Shown here: piece by piece, positions 40,966 to 50,462 of the stretch | Position numbering within the stretch: the first letter of the stretch is position 1 | Layout: each line of letters opens with the position of its first letter | Assembly (NCBI RefSeq): GCF_900683735.1 | Contig: NZ_LR215979.1 | Location: 3,410,001 to 3,474,000 of the forward strand | Reading direction: 5' to 3' | From: Fusobacterium ulcerans ATCC 49185 | Lineage (GTDB): Bacteria > Fusobacteriota > Fusobacteriia > Fusobacteriales > Fusobacteriaceae | Length of the DNA stretch: 64,000 bases | Made by a program: the position numbers and the translations under genes | Notes under the pieces: generated by a model | What the model was told of the DNA's origin: nothing | The model's database searches: none | Seen by the model: only the letters and a program-made list of their open reading frames with translations

Positions 40966-40991
40966 TATACAGTATAGATGGTGAATTATTC

Positions 40992-41201
40992 ATGAAATGG
41001 ATAACTAAAGAATTAATTAAGAATTTCTCATTACTAGGGTATCTTGGCTTTTTAATAGCTGGAAATATCCTACTTTATATATTTATATATAAAATGATTG
41101 AGAAGTATTTTTTTAAAAGCACGATATTATTTATTCTACTGCTTTTAATAGGTATAGTAAGCGGCTTTTACAGTGCATATAAGCTGATAATGAAAAAGTA
41201 G
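40992..41201 (+). CDS. atpZ: AtpZ/AtpI-type small membrane protein
   Basis: A 69-residue protein with two membrane helices (about residues 15-33 and 42-62). The GYLGFLIAGNILL and GFYSAYKLI motifs resemble AtpZ-type products found at the start of ATP synthase operons. These small proteins are implicated in c-ring assembly or ion supply. The start is the ATG at 40992 with GGTGA seven bases upstream; an in-frame codon at 40947 would begin near the promoter -10. It is the first operon gene. Confidence 0.7.
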   Translation: MKWITKELIKNFSLLGYLGFLIAGNILLYIFIYKMIEKYFFKSTILFILLLLIGIVSGFYSAYKLIMKK

Positions 41202-41214
41202 AAAAGGTGATGGA

Positions 41215-41592
41215 ATGAATGATATAAAAAGAATTTTTAAAAGAGCAGCAGTGACAACAGTCATTATTCTTATATATGGAGTATTAGTAAAAAGTGAATA
41301 TGTTTATCTGGGAATGTTTTCAGGTAGTGTGATGTCTATTTTTGTATTCTATTTGCTTTGTCTTGATATAAAATCCATAGCTGCTTCTGAAAGTGTTTCG
41401 AGAAAAAGGGGTTTTATAGGTTATGCAAAAAGATATGCCATTTATGGAGTATATCTTGGTGTGATGGCTCATTTTTTTGGGCTGCCCATGTTATTAGGTT
41501 CAGCAATAGGGTTATTGAATGTGAAGGCAAATATTCTTTTAATAATTCTTTCTGAAAATATATTGAAGCTTAGAGATAAATATCTAAGATGA
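41215..41592 (+). CDS. atpI: ATP synthase subunit I
   Basis: A 125-residue membrane protein with about four helices. It occupies the usual atpI place directly before atpB. AtpI acts as a chaperone for c-ring assembly in related Na+ ATP synthases. It is poorly conserved, and the call rests on position, size and topology as much as on sequence. It lies 13 bases after the AtpZ-like gene. Confidence 0.75.
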   Translation: MNDIKRIFKRAAVTTVIILIYGVLVKSEYVYLGMFSGSVMSIFVFYLLCLDIKSIAASESVSRKRGFIGYAKRYAIYGVYLGVMAHFFGLPMLLGSAIGLLNVKANILLIILSENILKLRDKYLR

Positions 41593-41617
41593 CGCAATGA
41601 AAGGAGGGTTTTAACAG

Positions 41618-42424
41618 ATGAGATTAGGAGCAATAGAGTTCGTAACACCCCCTTTGGTGGAAGGACCAAGAATTGTATTTTTTCTCCCTCTTCCTGAATT
41701 TCTTCATAAAATGCCATTTGCAATGGAAATGGCTAATGGAGGTTATGGTTTGCCAGTGACAATAACAGTTGTGACCACTTGGTTTATTATTTTGGTACTG
41801 TTTATTTTATTTAAGCTGGGAACTAAAAAATTGGAAATGATACCAGGAAAGGCTCAAATAATGCTGGAAAGTGTATATGACTTTTTAGATGCTATAATTG
41901 AGCAGATGCTGGGATCATGGAAGAAAAAGTATTTTTCCTACATATCAACACTTTTTTTATTTATATTTACATCTAACATAGTGACATTCTTTCCTATACC
42001 ATGGTATTCAGTAGAGAATGGAGTATTTCAGTTAGCACCAGCTTTTAGATCACCTACAGCTGACTTGAATACTACAGTAGGATTGGCACTACTTACAACA
42101 TTTGCTTTCCTAAAAGCAAATATATCAACAAATGGTTTTGGCGGATATCTGAAAGGATTTATTGAACCAATACCAGTTATGCTTCCTCTGAATATAGTTG
42201 GAGAGTTTGCAAAACCAGTTAATATTTCTGTCAGACTTTTCGGAAACATGTTCGCAGGTGGAGTTATCATGGGGCTTCTATATATGGCAGCACCAGCAAT
42301 AGTTCCAGCACCTTTGCATTTGTACTTTGACTTATTTATGGGGTTGGTACAAAGTTTCGTATTCATCATGCTGAGTATGGTATATATCCAAGGCTCTTTG
42401 GGAGATGCGGAGTATACAGACTAG
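41618..42424 (+). CDS. atpB: ATP synthase subunit a
   Basis: The 268-residue stator subunit forming the ion half-channels against the c-ring. The essential Arg is in the helix VNISVRLFGNMFAGG, preceded by NIVGEFAKP, a segment shared with Na+-translocating enzymes. About five to six helices are visible. It begins behind AAAGGAGGG, 25 bases after atpI. Confidence 0.95.
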   Translation: MRLGAIEFVTPPLVEGPRIVFFLPLPEFLHKMPFAMEMANGGYGLPVTITVVTTWFIILVLFILFKLGTKKLEMIPGKAQIMLESVYDFLDAIIEQMLGSWKKKYFSYISTLFLFIFTSNIVTFFPIPWYSVENGVFQLAPAFRSPTADLNTTVGLALLTTFAFLKANISTNGFGGYLKGFIEPIPVMLPLNIVGEFAKPVNISVRLFGNMFAGGVIMGLLYMAAPAIVPAPLHLYFDLFMGLVQSFVFIMLSMVYIQGSLGDAEYTD

Positions 42425-42456
42425 ATAAAAAACAATAGAACTTTAGGAGGTAATAA

Positions 42457-42732
<276 letters not shown>

Positions 42733-42786
42733 TTTCTTTAAAATAAAAAGAGAAATTTATCATCATCTGGAAAGGAGGTAGAGAAT

Positions 42787-43293
42787 TTGGCGACAACAAT
42801 TATGCCAGCAGTATCGATAGATGTCAATATGTTCTGGCAGATAATCAACTTTTTTATACTTGTCTTTGTATTTAATAAATATTTCAAGAAACCTTTGGGA
42901 AAAATGCTTGAGACAAGAAAAGCAAAAATAACAAGCGATTTAAATGATGCTAATGCAAATAAAGAAGCAGCAATGAAACTTCAAAAAGAAGCAGAAGAAT
43001 TACTGAAAAAAGCTAAATTTCAAGCAAATGAAATCCTGAAAACAGCTGAACATAAAGCTGATGAAAGAAGAGAATACATCTTGAGCGAAGCTAAAGATCA
43101 AAGAGATAAGATCATAAAAAATGCTGAACTTGAAGCTGTTAAAATGAAATCAGATGTAAGAAAAGAACTTCAGGATGAGGTAAAAGATTTAGCTGTGAGA
43201 TTAGCTGAAAAGCTGATTGAAGAAAAAATAAATCCTAAACTTGAGTCTACCTTAATAGATGAGTTTATAGAAGAGGTAGGGGAAGAAAGATGA
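42787..43293 (+). CDS. atpF: ATP synthase subunit b
   Basis: The 168-residue peripheral-stalk subunit. One N-terminal helix (MFWQIINFFILVFVFNKY) is followed by a long charged coiled coil rich in Ala, Lys and Glu. It starts at TTG 42787 behind AAAGGAGGTAG. A single b gene is present, implying a homodimer. It overlaps atpH by 4 bases. Confidence 0.94.
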   Translation: MATTIMPAVSIDVNMFWQIINFFILVFVFNKYFKKPLGKMLETRKAKITSDLNDANANKEAAMKLQKEAEELLKKAKFQANEILKTAEHKADERREYILSEAKDQRDKIIKNAELEAVKMKSDVRKELQDEVKDLAVRLAEKLIEEKINPKLESTLIDEFIEEVGEER

Positions 43294-43814
43294 TTGATAA
43301 TCAAGTAGGAAGAAGATATGCAGAAGCTATCTATGAAATCGCTGAATCTACTGACAAAGTAAAACCCATTTATGAAAAGCTAAATGCTCTTATGGAATTA
43401 TATAAAAATGATAATGAATTTAAAACTTTTATTACACATCCTCTTATTGAAGAAGATGAAAAGAAAAAAGTATTAAGTTCTATTTTTAAGGATTCTGATG
43501 AGGGGACTTTAAATATAATGTTCTATATTCTTGATAAAAAAAGAATGGAAAACATAAGAAACATTGTGGCAGAATATCTGAAAATATACTATGAAAAAAA
43601 TCAGATACTTGATGTTGAAGCAACCTTTGCTGTTGAACCAAGTGAGCTGCAAAAAGAAAAATTAATAGAAAAATTAATGAAAAAAACAGGGAAAAAAATC
43701 AATCTTGAAGTTAAAATTGATAAATCTATCATAGGTGGAGGTATCATAAAAATAGGAGATCAGGTAACTGATGGATCTATACGTAAAGAATTGAATTCCC
43801 TAAGAAAAAAATAG
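43290..43814 (+). CDS. atpH: ATP synthase subunit delta
   Basis: The 174-residue protein that joins the b stalk to the alpha3beta3 head. The N-terminal helical domain has GRRYAEAIYEIAES. The C-terminal GGGIIKIGDQVTDGSIRKEL is the family signature. Its ATG overlaps the atpF stop (ATGA). Confidence 0.95.
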   Translation: MIDNQVGRRYAEAIYEIAESTDKVKPIYEKLNALMELYKNDNEFKTFITHPLIEEDEKKKVLSSIFKDSDEGTLNIMFYILDKKRMENIRNIVAEYLKIYYEKNQILDVEATFAVEPSELQKEKLIEKLMKKTGKKINLEVKIDKSIIGGGIIKIGDQVTDGSIRKELNSLRKK

Positions 43815-43844
43815 AAAGGCTTGGAAAGCAGGAGGTGTAATCAG

Positions 43845-45347
43845 TTGAAAATTAGGCCAGAAGAAGTAAGCAGCATAATCAAAAATGAGATTGAGAACTA
43901 TAAAAAAAGTCTTGATATAAAAACTTCAGGATCTGTTTTAGAAGTAGGAGATGGTATAGCTAGAGTCTATGGATTGAGCAGTGCAATGTCAGGAGAGCTA
44001 TTGGAATTTCCACATGGTGTTATGGGAATGGCATTGAACCTTGAAGAGGATAATGTAGGAGCAGTTATACTTGGAGACTTCTCTTTGATAAAAGAGGGAG
44101 ATGAAGTAAGAGCAACTGGAAGAGTTGTTTCTGTTCCAGCTGGAGAATCTTTACTAGGAAGAGTAGTAAATGCTCTTGGAGAACCAATTGATGGAAAAGG
44201 TGAAATTAAAGCTGAAAAATACATGGAGATAGAGAGAAAAGCATCAGGTATTATCTCTAGAAAACCAGTATTTGAACCATTACAAACAGGAATTAAATCT
44301 ATTGATGGTATGGTACCTATTGGTAGAGGACAAAGAGAACTTATAATTGGAGATAGACAAACAGGAAAAACAGCTATTGCTATTGATGCTATCCTTAACC
44401 AAAAGGGAACAGGAGTAAAATGTATCTATGTTGCAATTGGACAAAAAAGATCTACTGTTGCTCAAATCTATAAAAAACTGGAAGATGCAGGAGCTATGGA
44501 ATATACAACTATAGTTGCAGCTACAGCATCTGAAGCGGCTCCATTACAATATATGGCTCCATATTCAGGAGTATCTATGGGAGAATATTTCCTAGATAAA
44601 GGGGAACATGTACTTATAGTATATGATGACCTATCAAAACATGCAGTAGCCTACAGAGAAATGTCACTACTGCTTAAAAGACCACCTGGAAGAGAAGCTT
44701 ATCCAGGAGATGTATTCTATCTGCACTCAAGATTACTTGAAAGAGCAGCTAAATTATCTGATAAATTAGGTGGAGGATCTATAACAGCTCTTCCAATAAT
44801 AGAAACACAGGCAGGAGATGTATCAGCATATATTCCTACAAACGTTATTTCTATAACTGATGGGCAGATATTTCTAGACTCTCAATTGTTCAACTCTGGA
44901 TTCAGACCAGCTATAAATGCTGGTATATCTGTATCAAGGGTTGGAGGTTCTGCACAAATAAAAGCTATGAAACAGGTTGCTTCTAAAGTTAAACTTGAAC
45001 TAGCTCAATATACAGAACTATTGACATTTGCACAATTTGGATCAGACCTTGATAAATCTACAAAGGCTCAGTTGGAAAGAGGTAACAGAATTATGGAAGT
45101 TCTAAAACAACCACAATATAGACCTTTCCCAGTTGAAGAACAGGTAGTTGCATTCTTTGCGGTTATCAATGGATATCTTGATTCTGTAGATGTTGATAAA
45201 GTAAGAAGATTTGAAGATGAACTTCTGACAGAGCTTAGAAATACTACAGATATCTTAGCTGAGATAAAAGATAAAAAAGCCCTGAGTAAAGAGATGGAAA
45301 CAAAATTGGGAGAAGCTATCAACGCTTTCAAAAAAAACTTTAACTAG
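43845..45347 (+). CDS. atpA: ATP synthase subunit alpha
   Basis: A 500-residue noncatalytic nucleotide-binding subunit. The P-loop is GDRQTGKTA, with the conserved QTGI and [15 protein letters not shown] segments. The start is TTG 43845 ([12 protein letters not shown]), because AGGAGGTG lies just before it; an in-frame TTG at 43821 would place that ribosome binding site inside the gene. It follows atpH by 30 bases. Confidence 0.96.
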   Translation: MKIRPEEVSSIIKNEIENYKKSLDIKTSGSVLEVGDGIARVYGLSSAMSGELLEFPHGVMGMALNLEEDNVGAVILGDFSLIKEGDEVRATGRVVSVPAGESLLGRVVNALGEPIDGKGEIKAEKYMEIERKASGIISRKPVFEPLQTGIKSIDGMVPIGRGQRELIIGDRQTGKTAIAIDAILNQKGTGVKCIYVAIGQKRSTVAQIYKKLEDAGAMEYTTIVAATASEAAPLQYMAPYSGVSMGEYFLDKGEHVLIVYDDLSKHAVAYREMSLLLKRPPGREAYPGDVFYLHSRLLERAAKLSDKLGGGSITALPIIETQAGDVSAYIPTNVISITDGQIFLDSQLFNSGFRPAINAGISVSRVGGSAQIKAMKQVASKVKLELAQYTELLTFAQFGSDLDKSTKAQLERGNRIMEVLKQPQYRPFPVEEQVVAFFAVINGYLDSVDVDKVRRFEDELLTELRNTTDILAEIKDKKALSKEMETKLGEAINAFKKNFN

Positions 45348-45361
45348 AAAGAGGTGGGATA

Positions 45362-46213
45362 ATGGCTGGAGCTAAAGAGATAAAAAGCAGAATTAAAAGT
45401 GTTCAGTCTACTCACCAGATCACTAAAGCCATGGAAATTGTTTCTACTACAAAATTCAAAAGATTTTCAGCATTAGTAACTAAATCAAGACCTTATGCTG
45501 AAAGTATCCATAACATCTTGTCTAATATAGCAGCAGGAGTTAAGAGTGAAAAACACCCTCTTTTTGATGGAAGAGAAGAAGTCAGGAAGATAGGAGTAAT
45601 AGTTATGACATCTGACAGAGGACTTTGTGGAGGATTTAATAACAACACTCTTAGAGAAATGGAAAAAATCATGAGAAATAATAGTGGAAAAGAGGTTTCA
45701 GTGATTGCTATAGGGAGAAAAGGAAGAGAGTACTGTTCTAAGAGAAAGTATGACCTGAAAGCAAGCTATATCCAACTTATTCCTGAAACAATGGGAGATA
45801 AGGCAAAAGAGATAAGTGAAAATATAGTTGAATATTACTATAATGGAATCTTTGATGAAGTGTATATGATCTATAATAAATTTGTATCAGCTTTGAGAAG
45901 TGACCTTTTAGTAAGAAAACTTATTCCTATAGAAAGAGTAGAAGCTACAGAAAATACAGCATATATTTTTGAACCAGATGCAGAAACTATTTTATCTGCA
46001 CTTCTTCCTAAATATTTGAATGTTGAAATATATCAGGCTCTTTTGAATAATACTGCCAGTGAACATTCAGCAAGAAAAAATTCGATGAAGAGTGCTACAG
46101 ATAATGCAGAAGAGATGATAAAAGATCTTAATCTGAAATATAATAGAGAGAGACAATCAGCTATTACTCAAGAAATAACTGAAATAGTTGGTGGAGCAGC
46201 AGCTCTAAATTAA
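45362..46213 (+). CDS. atpG: ATP synthase subunit gamma
   Basis: The 283-residue central rotor shaft. The N-terminal helix has [20 protein letters not shown] and the C-terminal helix has [20 protein letters not shown], both highly typical. [15 protein letters not shown] lies in the central globular domain. It begins 14 bases after atpA behind AAAGAGGTG. Confidence 0.97.
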   Translation: MAGAKEIKSRIKSVQSTHQITKAMEIVSTTKFKRFSALVTKSRPYAESIHNILSNIAAGVKSEKHPLFDGREEVRKIGVIVMTSDRGLCGGFNNNTLREMEKIMRNNSGKEVSVIAIGRKGREYCSKRKYDLKASYIQLIPETMGDKAKEISENIVEYYYNGIFDEVYMIYNKFVSALRSDLLVRKLIPIERVEATENTAYIFEPDAETILSALLPKYLNVEIYQALLNNTASEHSARKNSMKSATDNAEEMIKDLNLKYNRERQSAITQEITEIVGGAAALN

Positions 46214-46219
46214 AGATAA

Positions 46220-47632
<1,413 letters not shown>

Positions 47633-47634
47633 TT

Positions 47635-48039
47635 ATGGCTACTTTTAAAGTTAAAGTTGTAAATTATCAAGAAAAAGTTTTGGAACAGGAAGCAGAGTTT
47701 CTTTTGGTAAGAACTACTGAAGGAGAAATGGGAATCCTTCCCAATCATTCACCTTTTGTTGCAGGGCTTGCTATTGGTGAAATGAAAATCAGACTCAATG
47801 GTGAAGAAAAATGTTACTTTGTTTCAGGAGGATTTCTAGAAATATCTAATAATATTGTAACTGTGCTAGCTGATGAAGCTATGCCGTGTGAAATGATAGA
47901 CTTAGAAAGAGCTAGAAAAGAGGCTGAAGAAGCTAAGGCTAAATTAGATAAATTAAAAGAAGATAAAGATATTCTTCTAACTGAAAAGAATTTAAATGAA
48001 GCTTTAGTAAAAGTTCGTTTAGCTGAAAAATTATTATAA
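47635..48039 (+). CDS. atpC: ATP synthase subunit epsilon
   Basis: The 134-residue stalk subunit that regulates ATP hydrolysis. The N-terminal beta-sandwich includes GEMGILPNHSPFVAGLAIGEM and CYFVSGGFLEISNN. A C-terminal helix hairpin (RARKEAEEAKAKLDKL) follows. It ends the operon before two successive hairpin terminators. Confidence 0.95.
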   Translation: MATFKVKVVNYQEKVLEQEAEFLLVRTTEGEMGILPNHSPFVAGLAIGEMKIRLNGEEKCYFVSGGFLEISNNIVTVLADEAMPCEMIDLERARKEAEEAKAKLDKLKEDKDILLTEKNLNEALVKVRLAEKLL

Positions 48040-48052
48040 TTTTTAAAATAGG

Positions 48053-48084
48053 AAAACAGGTGTATTATATGCCTGTTTTTTTGT
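48053..48084 (+). terminator. ATP synthase operon terminator
   Basis: An 8-bp stem (AAAACAGG paired with CCTGTTTT) with an 11-base loop, running into a T run. Confidence 0.75.
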
Positions 48085-48120
48085 TTTTGAGAGTTAAGTT
48101 GATTTTCTTAAAACATCTTT

Positions 48121-48159
48121 AAATCTATTTTACTTATAGATAAAATAGATTTTTTTTAT
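48121..48159. terminator. Second hairpin with T run in the 48040-48418 gap
   Basis: A perfect 12-bp stem (AAATCTATTTTA paired with TAAAATAGATTT) with an 8-base loop and eight T. It backs up the first terminator and isolates the next operon. The rest of the 379-base gap is A/T-rich and holds only the promoter at 48317-48345. Confidence 0.7.
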
Positions 48160-48316
48160 GTTATTTATTTCAATTAAATTTTACTTTGTTTACACTTTAG
48201 CTTTGAAAATTTAAATAAAAGAAGTTTATTAATTGAAATTTTGAACCTTAACGAAAAAAGCATATTAGTATATATAATTAGTTATTTTATCTCAAAATAA
48301 GGAATAAAGATATTTA

Positions 48317-48345
48317 TTGAACTTATATATTTTGTATGCTATAAT
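48317..48345 (+). promoter_or_regulatory. Promoter of the fimbria-like operon
   Basis: TTGAAC (48317-48322), 17 bp and a perfect TATAAT (48340-48345), about 74 bases ahead of the first gene. No inverted repeat or recombinase site that would suggest phase variation was seen around it. Confidence 0.65.
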
Positions 48346-48418
48346 TCGATTAAAGATATAATTGTTCAAAAAAATACCAAATAAAGATGGAAATAAACAA
48401 AACAGGGATGATAAGCTT

Positions 48419-48835
48419 ATGATAAAAAAAATTTTTTGGTTTTTGTTAATAAGTTTAAATTTGTATTCAGGGGAGTTTCAACAAGTTTCTACTGTAATAA
48501 AGATAACAGGGAAAGTTGTTGCCAATGCTTCATTAGTTGTAAAAGTAGATGGAGTAGAAACAAATGAAATAGTAATGGAAAACTATATCAAGGGATCAAA
48601 TAATAAAAGTATGAAAACGCTTACATTTGGCTTGAAAGAAGAGTATACAAATGGGTCTATAAATTTAAAAGATGTAGATTATAGTGGAAATGAAAAAAAT
48701 CTCTATAAGATAGAGAAAGTATCTGATGGAGAAGAGAAAAAATTTAAAATATCATATAATACAGAAATTTTAAATAAAATGAATCATGGAGATGAAGTAG
48801 AGGACACTATAGTTTTTACTGCTACCTATGATTAA
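48419..48835 (+). CDS. Small secreted fimbrial-subunit-like protein (operon gene 1)
   Basis: A 138-residue protein with a signal peptide (KKIFWFLLISLNLYSG) and a strand-rich mature part. It starts with STVIKITGKVVANASLVVKV and ends in DTIVFTATYD. The final strand, alternating hydrophobics with an aromatic near the end, matches the last strand of other small proteins in this operon. Such a strand is what pilin chaperones clasp. The ATG at 48419 is preferred; an upstream in-frame TTG at 48362 would hide the signal peptide. No cysteine is present. Identity as a pilin is inferred. Confidence 0.6.
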   Translation: MIKKIFWFLLISLNLYSGEFQQVSTVIKITGKVVANASLVVKVDGVETNEIVMENYIKGSNNKSMKTLTFGLKEEYTNGSINLKDVDYSGNEKNLYKIEKVSDGEEKKFKISYNTEILNKMNHGDEVEDTIVFTATYD

Positions 48836-48848
48836 ATGAGGAGTGAAT

Positions 48849-49559
48849 ATGAAAAAATTAATGAGTATTGTATTTATGTTTTTGATGGTAACTGTAAGTA
48901 GTTTTGCATTCTTCAGAACTTCGGTAGCACCAGGAATATTTGAAATGAATCTGGATAGATCAGCTACTGAGGAAATAATACTTGTAAATAATTCAAATGA
49001 ACCTATCAGAGTAAAAGTTTATCCAGGAAAAGATGAAAATATTAAAGATGAAGAGTATCTTGGAGACTGGCTGAGAATATATCCAAGAACTATGACTCTG
49101 GAAGGAAATTCAGAAAGAAGAATAAAGTTTTCTGTAAGAGCTCCTAAAGAAAAACCAGATGGAGAATACAGAGGACTGATATATATAGAGGAACTGCCTG
49201 AAGTGGTGGAGGGGCAAAGTACATTGACTTTAGCTGGAAGACATGGGCTTACAGTGTATGGGACTAAAGGAAAAGTAGAATATGATATAGTTGTTTCAAA
49301 TGTAAAAGTTGTAGATAATGAACTTACAATGAATATTAAAAATAACGGGAAATACAGCTTAAGACCAGAGGTTAAAATAAACGATCTTTCTGCTAAAGGG
49401 AAAAAGATAGGAGAAATGGAAGAAAAAACTGGAAGAATTTTAAAAGGAAATACAGCATCAATAAAAATAGAACTTAAAGATTTAAAAGGTGAAGCTGCAG
49501 AAATAAATGTAGCTGGAAAAGGTAAGGTACTTTATAGTGAGACTGTAAAGTTAAAATAA
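48849..49559 (+). CDS. Periplasmic fimbrial chaperone, PapD-like
   Basis: A 236-residue protein with a signal peptide (KKLMSIVFMFLMVTVSSFAF) and two immunoglobulin-like domains. Conserved chaperone features include VAPGIFEMNL...EIILVNNSNEPIRVKVY in the first strands (with an Arg just before, as in PapD Arg8), WLRIYPRTMTLEGNSERRI, and DGEYRGLIYIEE closing domain 1. Domain 2 is shorter and divergent. It carries no cysteine. The likely role is to hold subunits from this operon in the periplasm by donating a strand. ATG 48849 follows GAGGAG; a GTG at 48843 overlaps that site. Confidence 0.8.
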   Translation: MKKLMSIVFMFLMVTVSSFAFFRTSVAPGIFEMNLDRSATEEIILVNNSNEPIRVKVYPGKDENIKDEEYLGDWLRIYPRTMTLEGNSERRIKFSVRAPKEKPDGEYRGLIYIEELPEVVEGQSTLTLAGRHGLTVYGTKGKVEYDIVVSNVKVVDNELTMNIKNNGKYSLRPEVKINDLSAKGKKIGEMEEKTGRILKGNTASIKIELKDLKGEAAEINVAGKGKVLYSETVKLK

Positions 49560-49577
49560 AAAAGGAGATGACGTATC

Positions 49578-50009
49578 ATGAAAAAAACGTTTTTTATGGT
49601 AGGAATATTGGCAGCATTATCTATAACAGCATTTGGAGCAGATTCAGATGGAACAACAACAATAAATCTTAAAGGAACAGCAGTAGCAGCAATAAATATA
49701 GTTCCTCAAGGTGGAGACACAATAGACTTTGGAAGAGTTATGGCTACAAAAACTTCAAATCAAAGTAAAATATTAGATATTACTGGTACTAAAGAACAAA
49801 AAGTTAAAATAAAAGCGGATTTAGGTAGTGCAGGAAGCTTTATAACAATAGCAAGTGATAGTGGAATAACAGCTGATTATGGGACTGTTATTGATTTAAC
49901 TTCAACAGGAAAGGCAACAGCTACATTGAAATTAACATATGCCCCATTGGCAGATACAGACAGTCTGACTAATGAGACAGTAATAGTAACAGCAACATAT
50001 AGTGATTAA
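49578..50009 (+). CDS. Probable major fimbrial subunit (operon gene 3)
   Basis: A 143-residue secreted protein: signal peptide KKTFFMVGILAALSITAFGA, then a Thr/Ala/Gly-rich beta domain. It contains GTAVAAINIVPQGGDTIDFG and ends ETVIVTATYSD. The composition, size and last strand resemble major pilins of the CS1/alpha and spore-coat-U-like families. The strong AAAGGAGAT site and Ala-rich composition suggest it is the most abundant subunit. IDFG recurs in gene 7. A purification-type search against pilin families would be decisive; no match was run. Confidence 0.65.
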   Translation: MKKTFFMVGILAALSITAFGADSDGTTTINLKGTAVAAINIVPQGGDTIDFGRVMATKTSNQSKILDITGTKEQKVKIKADLGSAGSFITIASDSGITADYGTVIDLTSTGKATATLKLTYAPLADTDSLTNETVIVTATYSD

Positions 50010-50063
50010 ATCTAAATAACTAAATCAGGAGGAGGAATCCTCCTTTTTTATAAAGGGGAAAAT

Positions 50064-50462
50064 ATGAAATTGAAACTACTATGTATTTTCTTGATGATAA
50101 CAGCAATAAATTTTTCTCAAGAATTAAAACCACTTATAATAACTGAAAAGCAGGGATTTTATTTTGGAACTATTATAAAGAATTCTTCATCTAAGAAAGT
50201 AGCTCCACTTAGAAATCTTATACTCAATATAAAAGGCAGTCCATTTGAGGAAATAGAAGTAGAAATGGATAATTATTTTGAATTAGGTGACAATATATAT
50301 ATTACAGATATAATTTTATTGAATAATGAGGCTTTAATTTTAGACAAAAATGGGGAAATTGATTTAGAAATAAAAGGTAATTTATATGTTAATTCAAAAG
50401 TAAAAGCAAAGACAGCTAGAGAAAAAGTTGGAAATCCTGTCTATGTGGAGTATAAAAAGTGA
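50064..50462 (+). CDS. Small secreted subunit-like protein (operon gene 4)
   Basis: A 132-residue secreted protein with signal peptide KLKLLCIFLMITAINFSQ. Its mature region opens PLIITEKQGFYFGTIIKNS, where YFG echoes the DFG of genes 3 and 7, and ends NPVYVEYKK. The last strand again alternates and ends in an aromatic pair. It overlaps the usher-like gene by 4 bases, and a short hairpin-like GGAGGAGGAATCC lies between gene 3 and it, which may reduce expression relative to gene 3. Confidence 0.55.
   Translation: MKLKLLCIFLMITAINFSQELKPLIITEKQGFYFGTIIKNSSSKKVAPLRNLILNIKGSPFEEIEVEMDNYFELGDNIYITDIILLNNEALILDKNGEIDLEIKGNLYVNSKVKAKTAREKVGNPVYVEYKK

Noticed and set aside
43821-43844. Eight-residue N-terminal extension of AtpA from a TTG at 43821
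   Set aside because: The AGGAGGTG ribosome binding site lies inside this stretch and fits TTG 43845, where homology begins.
48200-48420. Possible phase-variable promoter for the fimbria-like operon
   Set aside because: No inverted repeats flank the promoter, no long homopolymer or short tandem repeat lies between -35 and -10, and no recombinase gene is near.
50020-50050. Hairpin GGAGGAGGAATCCTCC after the candidate major pilin gene as a terminator
   Set aside because: The stem is short with almost no loop and a modest T run, and the downstream genes continue the operon; at most it is a partial attenuator.
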